Shown here piece by piece: positions 56,989 through 64,000 of a DNA stretch of 64,000 bases. This DNA comes from an uncultured beta proteobacterium (GTDB lineage Bacteria; Pseudomonadota; Gammaproteobacteria; Burkholderiales; Rhodocyclaceae): NCBI GenBank assembly GCA_903908065.1, contig CAIVQO010000008.1, positions 1 to 64,000 on the forward strand, read 5' to 3'. Numbering within the stretch: position 1 is the first letter of the stretch; the number at the start of each line of letters is the position of its first letter. Position numbers and translations under genes: made by a program. The notes beneath the pieces were generated by a model. That model did no database searches. It had not been told where the DNA came from and saw only the letters and a list, made by a program, of their open reading frames with translations.

Positions 56989-57570
56989 ATGTCAGCAACA
57001 ATCCATCCATCGGCAATCGTCGATAAAGGGGCGAACATCGGCGATGGCACCCGGGTCTGGCACTGGACTCATATCTGCGCCGGCGCCAGAATAGGCGAAC
57101 GCTGCTCCTTTGGGCAGAACGTGTTTGTTGCCAACGACGTTATTGTTGGTAACAACGTAAAAGTACAAAACAATGTAAGCATCTACGACGGCGTTGTGTT
57201 GGAAGACGATGTTTTTTGCGGTCCCAGCATGGTGTTTACCAATGTTTACAATCCTCGCTCTGCCGTGACCAGGAAAAATGAATATCGCCGCACTTTGGTC
57301 AAGCGTGGGGCGACCATCGGCGCGAATGCGACCATAGTTTGCGGCATTACCATCGGCGAATATGCCTTTATAGCTGCGGGGGCCGTTATTAACAGGGATG
57401 TTAAGCCTTACGCGATAATGGCTGGCGTACCGGCACGGCATATCGGATGGATGAGCCAGCATGGCGATCGGCTTGAACTGCCACTAAACGGCACAGCCGA
57501 AGCAGCATGCAGCGCAACCGGAGTTCGTTACAAACTCCAGGAAGGTATTTGCTCATGTTCCGGCAAATGA
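56989..57570 (+). CDS. wbpD: Left-handed beta-helix N-acetyltransferase (WbpD-like)
   Basis: 193 residues with hexapeptide repeats ([40 protein letters not shown]). [12 protein letters not shown] and the C-terminal [15 protein letters not shown] match WbpD, which acetylates the 3-amino group of UDP-2-acetamido-3-amino-hexuronic acid. It lies 12 bases after the dehydrogenase gene. Its stop overlaps the aminotransferase start. Confidence 0.88.
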   Translation: MSATIHPSAIVDKGANIGDGTRVWHWTHICAGARIGERCSFGQNVFVANDVIVGNNVKVQNNVSIYDGVVLEDDVFCGPSMVFTNVYNPRSAVTRKNEYRRTLVKRGATIGANATIVCGITIGEYAFIAAGAVINRDVKPYAIMAGVPARHIGWMSQHGDRLELPLNGTAEAACSATGVRYKLQEGICSCSGK

Positions 57571-58670
57571 TTCCTTTTAACGATCTTAAGGCACAGTATC
57601 AGGACCTAAAACCGCAAATACTGGAGCGGATAAACCGTGTTCTTGAACACGGCCAGTATGTCATGGGGCCAGAGGTCAATGAACTTGAGGGCAAACTCGC
57701 AGCTTTAGTCGGTACCAAACACTGCGTCACAGCCAGCAGCGGCACGGATACACTCCTGATCGCAATGATGGCATTGGGTATCGGATTCGGTGATGAAGTT
57801 GTAACTACACCCTTCACCTTCATTGCTACCGGGGAGATGATCGCGCTACTGGGTGCCAAGCCCGTCTTCGTGGATATTGACCCGCGGACTTACAACATCG
57901 ACCCCAGAAAAATAGAAAGTGCTATTACCTCCAAGACTCGCGCCATCCTGCCCGTCAGCCTCTACGGACATTGCGCAGACATGGATTCAATCAATGAGAT
58001 TGCCGGCCGACATGAACTTCCAGTGATTGAAGATGGGGCCCAATCCTTTGGCTCCACCTATAAAGGGCGAAAGTCCTGTGCCCTATCCACCATTGGCTCG
58101 ACAAGCTTTTTCCCGAGCAAACCTCTAGGGGGGTATGGCGATGGCGGCGCATTATTCACTGATGATGATCAACTCGCAGAGGTTATGCGCGAAATACGTA
58201 TTCACGGACAGGCTCGCCGTTACCACCATAAGAGAATCGGTATCAACGGGCGCATGGACACTTTGCAGGCGGCGATCCTTTTGGCCAAGCTGGAACGTTT
58301 CGATTGGGAGGTGGGGCAACGTCGGGCGGTCGGTGCTGGCTATACGGCGATGTTTTCAGAACGTACACCGGACGTTGTTGTTCCTTGCATCGAGCACTGC
58401 AACACGAGCGTCTTCGCCCAATACACCATCCAGGTCGACAACCGTGATGCCATCGCCAAGGCACTCAACGACCATGGCATCCCGACCGCCATACATTATG
58501 CGGTACCGCTCCATCTCCAGCCGGCGTTCCGCGCTTACGGCTATCGGGATGGCGACTTTCCCGTTGCCGAGGCCGTTTCCCGGCGCGTTCTGAGCTTGCC
58601 CATGGGCCCCGACCTGCTGGAACACGACCAGCGACGAATTGTCGAAGCCCTTGTTGCAGCGCTTCATTGA
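57567..58670 (+). CDS. wbpE: PLP-dependent aminotransferase (WbpE-like)
   Basis: 367 residues from ATG 57567 ([17 protein letters not shown]), which overlaps the wbpD stop. The PLP Lys is in [19 protein letters not shown], the cofactor region in [16 protein letters not shown], and the body is close to Wbp[16 protein letters not shown], and [20 protein letters not shown]. It transfers an amino group to C3 of the keto-uronic acid made by the WbpB-like enzyme. An earlier in-frame ATG at 57555 would add four residues. Confidence 0.92.
   Translation: MIPFNDLKAQYQDLKPQILERINRVLEHGQYVMGPEVNELEGKLAALVGTKHCVTASSGTDTLLIAMMALGIGFGDEVVTTPFTFIATGEMIALLGAKPVFVDIDPRTYNIDPRKIESAITSKTRAILPVSLYGHCADMDSINEIAGRHELPVIEDGAQSFGSTYKGRKSCALSTIGSTSFFPSKPLGGYGDGGALFTDDDQLAEVMREIRIHGQARRYHHKRIGINGRMDTLQAAILLAKLERFDWEVGQRRAVGAGYTAMFSERTPDVVVPCIEHCNTSVFAQYTIQVDNRDAIAKALNDHGIPTAIHYAVPLHLQPAFRAYGYRDGDFPVAEAVSRRVLSLPMGPDLLEHDQRRIVEALVAALH
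58325..58350 (+). repeat. Dispersed 26-bp word, copy 12
   Basis: GGCGGTCGGTGCTG, GCTAT, ACGGCGA, read in-frame as AVGAGYTA in the aminotransferase gene. One mismatch in the left core, right half perfect. Confidence 0.55.
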
Positions 58671-58684
58671 CGGCCGTATCTGCC

Positions 58685-59743
58685 ATGCATCCCAGCACCC
58701 CGATACTTGACCGAAAGATCCGTTTTGCGCTTACTGGCTGTGGACGAATTGCAGCCAACCATTTTGCTGCGCTGGATAAGCATGCTGGCCGGGTGGAACT
58801 TGTCGGCGTTTGCGACAATGATCCTGTTGCGCTGGAGAAGGCTGTTGCGCGGACCGGTGCACAGGGTTACCGCTCGCATAAGGAGCTGCTTGCCGCCTGC
58901 TCTGCCGACATCGTGGTACTGGCAACGCCAAGCGGGCTTCATCCAGCACAGACGATTGCCGCAGCAGCAGCGGGCAAGCATGTCATGACAGAAAAGCCAA
59001 TGGCCACCCGCTGGCAAGACGGGCTAGGTATGGTCAAGGCCTGTGACGAAGCCGGTGTGAGGCTGTTCGTAGTCAAGCAGAATCGCCGTAACGCTACCCT
59101 GCAACTGCTGAAAAAAGCGATAGACGACAAACGATTCGGGCGCATTTACTCTGTGGCCATCAATGTATTCTGGACCCGCCCGCAGGAATATTACGACTCT
59201 GCAAAATGGCGAGGAACATGGGAATTCGATGGTGGCGCCTTCATGAACCAGGCCAGCCATTACATCGATCTTCTCGATTGGCTTGTTGGTCCGATCGAAA
59301 GCGTAATGGCCTACACGAGTACCTTGGCCCGCAATATCGAAGTCGAGGATTCGGGAGTGGCCACAATTCGATGGCGCAATGGTGCACTGGGAACCGTCAA
59401 CGTCACCATGCTGACTTATCCCAAGAATCTGGAAGGCTCCATAACAATTCTGGGAGAAAAAGGAACTGTGCGGATCGGCGGCGTAGCAGTAAATGAAATC
59501 CAGCACTGGGAGTTTGCCGAATCGAGCCCGGATGACGAAAGAGCCAAAGATGCCAGCTACCAGACCACCTCGGTATACGGTTTCGGGCATCCGCTGTATT
59601 ATGACAATGTAATCAAGAACCTGCGCGGTGAGGCGGTTGCCGAAACGGATGGTAGAGAAGGCCTCCGGTCCCTGGAGGTCTTGATTGCCATGTACCTTTC
59701 TGCACGAGATGGACGGAAGATCAATCTTCCGCTTGATTACTGA
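58685..59743 (+). CDS. wbpB: Gfo/Idh/MocA-family oxidoreductase (WbpB-like)
   Basis: 352 residues. The NAD motif is RFALTGCGRIAANHFAAL. MTEKPMATRWQDG holds the family catalytic Lys, and WTRPQEYYDSAKWRGTWEFD and FMNQASHYIDLLDWLVGP match WbpB. It oxidises C3 of UDP-GlcNAcA ahead of WbpE. I chose ATG 58685; a TTG at 58667 overlapping the wbpE stop is an alternative. Confidence 0.9.
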   Translation: MHPSTPILDRKIRFALTGCGRIAANHFAALDKHAGRVELVGVCDNDPVALEKAVARTGAQGYRSHKELLAACSADIVVLATPSGLHPAQTIAAAAAGKHVMTEKPMATRWQDGLGMVKACDEAGVRLFVVKQNRRNATLQLLKKAIDDKRFGRIYSVAINVFWTRPQEYYDSAKWRGTWEFDGGAFMNQASHYIDLLDWLVGPIESVMAYTSTLARNIEVEDSGVATIRWRNGALGTVNVTMLTYPKNLEGSITILGEKGTVRIGGVAVNEIQHWEFAESSPDDERAKDASYQTTSVYGFGHPLYYDNVIKNLRGEAVAETDGREGLRSLEVLIAMYLSARDGRKINLPLDY

Positions 59744-59769
59744 TCACATTATTCAGGAGTGGCTTCAAG

Positions 59770-60771
59770 ATGGACATTGCAGGAAAGAAGATTGTCTTGA
59801 TTGGTGGCGCCGGCCTGATCGGCTCACATACTGCGGACCAACTGCTGACCGAAGATGTCGGGCAAGTCCTCATCTACGACAATTTTGTGCGTGGTCGAAC
59901 CGAAAACCTTGAAGGTGCGCTGAAGGATCCTCGGGTCAAGATTTTTGATGTCGGGGGTGACATTATGCAGAGCGATATTCTGGAAGCGGCGCTTGAGGGC
60001 GCCGATGGCGTGTGCCATTTTGCGGCTCTTTGGCTGCTCCAGTGCCACGAGTTTCCGCGCAGCGCATTTGACGTCAATATTCGCGGTACATTCAATGTCG
60101 TCGAGGCTTGCGTCAAAAAGGGCATCAAGCGGCTGGTTTATTCTTCGTCGGCTTCCGTATATGGAGATGCCGAACGTGAGCCGATGGATGAAGAACATCC
60201 CTTCAACAACAAGAATTTCTACGGGGCAACCAAGATCGCTGGCGAAGCCATGTTGCGCGCCTTCCACCACCGCTATGGTCTTGACTATGCTGGTCTTCGT
60301 TATATGAATGTCTATGGTCCGCGTCAGGATTACCATGGCGCCTATATCGCTGTAATCATGAAAATGCTGGATGCCATTGACAAGGGAGAAGGCCCTACCA
60401 TTCTGGGTGACGGTAGCGAGGCTTTCGACTTCGTGGCAGTCGAGGATTGCGGCAAGGCCAATGTCTGTGCCTTGAAGGCCGTAGCTACGGATCGCTTCTA
60501 TAACGTGGGAACTGGCATCCGGACATCCCTTCGGGAACTCGCTGAAATGATAGTTGGCATCACCGGTTGTCAAAAGCCGATCAACTATGCGCCACGCAGC
60601 CAGGCCACTCTGGTACGCAATCGCATTGGCTGTCCGAAGCGCGCGAAGCAGGAGATAGGTTTCGAAGCCACGATTGACTTGACGGAAGGACTCAATAGTC
60701 TGATCGAATGGCGCGCCAGCCACAAAGCCGAGGTTGCGGCCCGTCGGCGGGCCGTCGGCCTGCCTGCGTAG
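59770..60771 (+). CDS. NAD-dependent sugar-nucleotide epimerase/dehydratase
   Basis: 333 residues of the extended SDR fold. The NAD motif is IVLIGGAGLIGSHTADQLL, with catalytic YSSSASVYGDAEREPM and NFYGATKIAGEAML. It resembles UDP-glucose/GlcNAc 4-epimerase relatives, but the substrate is not clear. The unusual GGAGLIG replaces the more common GGAGFIG. It follows wbpB by 26 bases and ends 9 bases before the DegT aminotransferase. Confidence 0.82.
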   Translation: MDIAGKKIVLIGGAGLIGSHTADQLLTEDVGQVLIYDNFVRGRTENLEGALKDPRVKIFDVGGDIMQSDILEAALEGADGVCHFAALWLLQCHEFPRSAFDVNIRGTFNVVEACVKKGIKRLVYSSSASVYGDAEREPMDEEHPFNNKNFYGATKIAGEAMLRAFHHRYGLDYAGLRYMNVYGPRQDYHGAYIAVIMKMLDAIDKGEGPTILGDGSEAFDFVAVEDCGKANVCALKAVATDRFYNVGTGIRTSLRELAEMIVGITGCQKPINYAPRSQATLVRNRIGCPKRAKQEIGFEATIDLTEGLNSLIEWRASHKAEVAARRRAVGLPA

Positions 60772-60780
60772 GGCGCAGGC

Positions 60781-61926
60781 ATGAATCGACAGATCCAGAT
60801 TTCCCTGCCCAGCACGGGCGAGGAGGAGTGGCAGGCGGCACGCGAGCCTTTGATGTCCGGTTGGCTGACGCAGGGCCCGAAGGTCGCGGCCTTCGAGAAG
60901 GCCTTCGGCGAGCGCCACCAGGTGCCGCACGCGCTGGCCGTGACCTCATGCACTACCGGCCTGCACCTGGCCTTGGTCGGTCTGGGCATCGGCCCCGGCG
61001 ACGAAGTGATAGTCCCGGCCTTCACCTGGGTGGCGACCGCGAACGTTGTGCTTTACTGCGGCGCGACCCCGGTCTTTGCCGACGTCGATCCGGTGACCTG
61101 CAACATCGATGTCGCCGACGTACGCCGTCGCCTGACCCAATGCACCCGGGCGGTTATAGTCGTGCATCTCTTCGGCCTGTGTGCAGACATGGACGCACTG
61201 CGCGCGGCGCTTCCTGCCGGCGTCAAGATCATCGAGGACGCAGCATGTGCCGCGGGTGCGAGCTTCAAGGGCACGCCGGCCGGCGGCCTTGGTGACGTGG
61301 CGGCATTCTCGTTCCACCCGCGCAAGTCCATTACGACCGGCGAAGGTGGCATGGTCACCACCCGTGATCCGGACCTCGCTGGTCTGATGGAAAAGCTGCG
61401 CAACCACGGCGCAGAGATTTCCGAGGAACAGCGGCACAAAGGCCCCCGGCCTTACCTGCTTCCGGATTTCAACTTGCTCGGCTTCAATTACCGCATGACC
61501 GATCTGCAGGGGGCCGTCGGGCTGGTGCAGTTGGGCAAGCTCGACCGCTTCATCGCCGAGCGCCAGCAGTGGGCCGAATTCTACCGCGAGCGCCTGTCTG
61601 CCTTGGGTTGGCTGCGCATGCCGGTGTTTCCTGAAACGGGAAACCACGCCTGGCAGGCTTTCGTAACCCGTGTCGATCCCGCCACCGCGCCGATGCCCCG
61701 CAACGAGTTGATGGAGCGCCTGCAACAACGAGGCATCGCGACCCGTCCCGGCACCCACGCCGTGCACATACTCAACTACTATCGCGATCGTTTCGGGCTT
61801 GCGCCTGATGACTATCCCGGCGCGCGGGACTGCGACGCGAATACGATGGCCATCCCGCTGCACAACCGGATGAGCGACGAGGACTATGACTACGTGGTTC
61901 AAAGCCTGAATGAAATCGCCGCTTGA
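60781..61926 (+). CDS. DegT/DnrJ/EryC1/StrS-family sugar aminotransferase
   Basis: 381 residues. The PLP Lys is in AAFSFHPRKSITTGEGGMV, and HLFGLCADMDALRAAL and EDAACAAGASFKG are family segments. It would aminate a keto-sugar nucleotide, perhaps the product of the preceding epimerase/dehydratase. The 3' end overlaps the methyltransferase by 17 bases. Codon use returns to strongly G+C-rich from here. Confidence 0.9.
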   Translation: MNRQIQISLPSTGEEEWQAAREPLMSGWLTQGPKVAAFEKAFGERHQVPHALAVTSCTTGLHLALVGLGIGPGDEVIVPAFTWVATANVVLYCGATPVFADVDPVTCNIDVADVRRRLTQCTRAVIVVHLFGLCADMDALRAALPAGVKIIEDAACAAGASFKGTPAGGLGDVAAFSFHPRKSITTGEGGMVTTRDPDLAGLMEKLRNHGAEISEEQRHKGPRPYLLPDFNLLGFNYRMTDLQGAVGLVQLGKLDRFIAERQQWAEFYRERLSALGWLRMPVFPETGNHAWQAFVTRVDPATAPMPRNELMERLQQRGIATRPGTHAVHILNYYRDRFGLAPDDYPGARDCDANTMAIPLHNRMSDEDYDYVVQSLNEIAA

Positions 61927-62959
61927 GACGCCAGGTTGGCTGTGGGAGGTGCTGGGAACACCCCCCCGTCCGGAGGGGTCGGCTTTTAGCCTTAGGGACC
62001 AGGAGTTCGTGGTCAGGGATGGCATTCCGCGTGTTCGGCGCTTGATTTCCCAAGCGCAGGCGCAGACAAGCGAAACTTTCGGCTTCAAATGGAAGAAGCG
62101 GGACACCTTTGATTCCGGGGCCTCACTGGCGCGCATGCGTGAGTGGCTGGTGGAGCGCTATGGCAATCTGGCCGCAGCGCCCTGGCTGGCTGAGCACGGC
62201 GAGCAACCCCTCCTGATCGACGCGGGATGTGGCGCCGGGATGTCGGGACTGGAACTGCTCGGACCCTTGGTCCCGCGCCTGCACTATCTCGGCGTTGACG
62301 TCTCCGAGGCTGTAGACGTCGCCCGCCAGCGATTCCATGAGCGCGGACTGCACGGCGCCTTCCTGCAGGCGGACATCAGTGACCTGCCTTTGCCAGAGGG
62401 CTCCGTCGACCTGATTTTCTCCGAAGGCGTACTGCACCACACCAACTCGACGGAAGGCGCCCTCAAGTCGCTTGCCCGCCTGCTGAAGCCGGGCGGTCGC
62501 TTCATGTTTTACGTGTATCGCCGCAAAGGGCCCTTGCGCGAGTTCACCGACGACCATATTCGGGAAAAGCTGCAGGCCATGTCATCGGAGGAGGCGTGGC
62601 GGGCGATGGAGCCGCTGACGCAATTGGGCATCTCCCTCGGCGAACTCGATGCGGAGATCGAGATTCCGGCGCCGATCGACCTGCTCGGCATTCCGGCCGG
62701 GCGCATCAACGTTCAGCGGTTGTTCTACTGGCATGTCGCCAAGGCCTTCTACCGCCCCGACCTCACCTTCGACGAAATGAACCATATCAATTTCGACTGG
62801 TATGCACCGGCCAACGCACACCGCCAGTCACCGGAAGAGGTCCGTGCCTGGTGCGCCGAGGCCGGCCTTGAAGTGGAGCGCGAGGTGGTCGAGGATGCTG
62901 GTATCACCGTGATTGCACGCAAATGCCGTTCGGACAAAAAAATTGGGAGAGAGAGTTGA
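61910..62959 (+). CDS. SAM-dependent methyltransferase in the polysaccharide cluster
   Basis: 349 residues. Residues about 1-45 (LETPGWLWEVLGTPPRPEGS and EFVVRDGIPRV) look like a Trm112-type domain without the zinc cysteines. The catalytic domain has LLIDAGCGAGMSGLELLGPL, VDLIFSEGVLHHTNSTEGAL and LLKPGGRFMFYVYRR. It may methylate a sugar or glycan end group. The start overlaps the aminotransferase; its end overlaps the next methyltransferase start. Confidence 0.8.
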   Translation: MKSPLETPGWLWEVLGTPPRPEGSAFSLRDQEFVVRDGIPRVRRLISQAQAQTSETFGFKWKKRDTFDSGASLARMREWLVERYGNLAAAPWLAEHGEQPLLIDAGCGAGMSGLELLGPLVPRLHYLGVDVSEAVDVARQRFHERGLHGAFLQADISDLPLPEGSVDLIFSEGVLHHTNSTEGALKSLARLLKPGGRFMFYVYRRKGPLREFTDDHIREKLQAMSSEEAWRAMEPLTQLGISLGELDAEIEIPAPIDLLGIPAGRINVQRLFYWHVAKAFYRPDLTFDEMNHINFDWYAPANAHRQSPEEVRAWCAEAGLEVEREVVEDAGITVIARKCRSDKKIGRES

Positions 62960-63915
62960 ACGATCTGAACGACAAGGAGTTTCAGACAGGCAATCTGTTC
63001 GGCAATCTATTTGCGGCCTACGATGACGAAGCGTTCAAGAGTTCGGTGGCATTGTTTGCAAAACGCTTTCTCCAGAATGGGTTCGACCTTGGTTGGTTCA
63101 AGGGAAAGAAGTGCCTCGATGCCGGATGCGGCGGTGGCCGCTACGCCATAGCGCTTTCGCAGCTTGGTGCGGCGAGCGTTGTCGGCGTAGACCTTAGTGC
63201 CGAAGGTATTGCGGATGCCCGACGCCGGGCTGGCGATTTGTCCTGCCAGAATGTCACATTCGAAACGGCATCCGTTGAAAGCCTGCCGTTTGGCGACGCC
63301 GAATTCGACTGTGTTATTCACAGTGGTGTATTGATGCATACCAAGGCGCCACTGCGAGTAATAGACGAACTGTTTCGTGTATTGCGGCCGGGCGGGATGG
63401 TTTATGGGCTGGTATATGCGACCGAAGGCCTGCGGTGGCCGCTAGTCCAGATGCTGCGTCCGTTGGCGCAGGCCATTGGCTTTGGCGTCATGGATACGGC
63501 AGTTGCGGAAGCAGGTTTGCCGGTAAATCGGCGTCGGACATATTTGGACGACATGTTCGTGCCCTACATCGATTTCTATTCGTGGCAATGCCTTCAGGGG
63601 GTTCTCAGTCAGGCCGGCTTTACCGACGTTGCGCGGTGGTCCGCTGGGCGGCTCGATCACGAGGAAAATATCGAGTCGTATGCCCGGGATCTCCGTGGTT
63701 TTCTCGAAGTGTTCGAAGCTGCCGCTTCACGCTTGGCATCCCAGTCACATCGATTGTCCGGGTTGGTTACATACGGTCGCGACTTGTGTGCCGCTGCGGC
63801 CGGATATGCGGATCAACTGGTGAAGGATGCTGATGCAGGACGAATGACACCGGAGCAAGCGCGCGAGCTTGCCATAGGACAGGGCCACCACCGATTTGTG
63901 GCCTGGAAGAAATGA
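62956..63915 (+). CDS. SAM-dependent methyltransferase (class I), second
   Basis: About 319 residues. The SAM motif is CLDAGCGGGRYAIALSQLG, followed by VESLPFGDAEFDCVIHSGVL and LFRVLRPGGMVYGLVY. I favour TTG 62956, which overlaps the previous stop (TTGA) and follows a purine-rich GGGAGAGAGAG site; ATG 62923 is the alternative. The C-terminal part (about 120 residues, helical) is not recognised. It is likely a glycan-modifying enzyme. Confidence 0.78.
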   Translation: MNDLNDKEFQTGNLFGNLFAAYDDEAFKSSVALFAKRFLQNGFDLGWFKGKKCLDAGCGGGRYAIALSQLGAASVVGVDLSAEGIADARRRAGDLSCQNVTFETASVESLPFGDAEFDCVIHSGVLMHTKAPLRVIDELFRVLRPGGMVYGLVYATEGLRWPLVQMLRPLAQAIGFGVMDTAVAEAGLPVNRRRTYLDDMFVPYIDFYSWQCLQGVLSQAGFTDVARWSAGRLDHEENIESYARDLRGFLEVFEAAASRLASQSHRLSGLVTYGRDLCAAAAGYADQLVKDADAGRMTPEQARELAIGQGHHRFVAWKK

Positions 63916-63951
63916 GCCGGCTGTCGGCCATTTATAGGTGATCGGTCCCAT

Positions 63952-64000
63952 ATGTGCGGCATTGCAGGCTACCTCCAGTTTGACGGCGAACCCGCATCGC
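63952..64000 (+). CDS. asnB: Asparagine synthase (glutamine-hydrolysing), 3' cut by window edge
   Basis: Only 16 residues are visible: MCGIAGYLQFDGEPAS. Met-Cys-Gly-Ile-Ala-Gly is the N-terminal nucleophile of class II glutamine amidotransferases, and with the following residues it fits AsnB-type proteins common in polysaccharide clusters. GFAT or PurF would differ in the next residues, but so little sequence limits certainty. Confidence 0.7.
   Translation, partial: MCGIAGYLQFDGEPAS

Overview
This is a G+C-rich bacterial chromosome segment with tightly packed genes, frequent 1-4 base start/stop overlaps, and protein families typical of free-living Betaproteobacteria. The Pil-Chp cluster, PccA-type carboxylase, TetR-RND-TolC loci and a MarR-type EPS regulator suggest a Rhodocyclales-like organism. 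That placement is inferred from gene content only. No rRNA, tRNA, CRISPR array or complete insertion sequence was seen.

Layout. 0-5.6 kb: the end of a biotin-dependent acyl-CoA carboxylase alpha subunit, an OprB-like porin, a membrane diguanylate cyclase and a VOC protein. 5.6-14.8 kb (minus strand): the twitching-motility chemosensory operon pilG-pilH-pilI-pilJ-chpA. 15.2-18.4 kb (plus): thiD, thiE, hemL and a guanidinium-exporter-type SMR protein. 18.4-29.7 kb (minus): a CorA-like transporter with an MgtE-like N-domain, mtgA, aroE, a TonB-like protein, an RNase II-family protein, a methyltransferase, RarD, a YqiA-like esterase, uppP, a cysteine-cluster protein and thiC. 29.8-31.4 kb: a VapBC-type toxin-antitoxin pair and an AT-richer orphan gene. 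31.5-33.8 kb (minus): a lipoprotein SGNH esterase, guaC and a CheD-like protein lacking the catalytic residues. 34.0-43.0 kb (plus): a TetR regulator followed by two adaptor/RND pairs, then pcm, a rhodanese and a TolC-type outer-membrane protein (to 45.4 kb). 45.4-47.7 kb (minus): waaA and waaC. 47.7-64 kb (plus): a surface-polysaccharide cluster with a WaaE-like glycosyltransferase, a UDP-glucuronate-epimerase-like protein, the GDP-fucose genes manC-gmd-fcl, a decayed LigE-type DNA ligase, an O-antigen ligase/polymerase, an EPS regulator, a WbpA/WbpD/WbpE/WbpB-like set for UDP-diacetamido-hexuronic acid, another epimerase, a DegT aminotransferase, two methyltransferases and the start of an asparagine synthase.

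The TetR promoter/operator heads a coupled pump operon, and the TolC-like gene just downstream could supply the outer-membrane channel. WaaA, WaaC and the WaaE-like enzyme build the LPS inner core. The sugar-nucleotide genes to their right supply precursors for O-antigen or exopolysaccharide. The later polysaccharide genes (about 53.8-60.7 kb) look less G+C-rich than their surroundings, which fits acquisition.

The most unusual signal is a dispersed, non-palindromic word of about 26 bp: GAAAGTCGGCGCTG, five variable bases, then ACGGCGA. I found 12 good copies on both strands, two of them outside or at the edge of genes. Coding copies are read in three different frames, so the DNA rather than a peptide appears to be conserved. 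Other points of interest are the decayed LigE ligase, the inactive-looking CheD, an in-frame repeat insertion in the RNase II gene, the CorA fusion with an altered GMN motif, and thiC without a visible TPP riboswitch.
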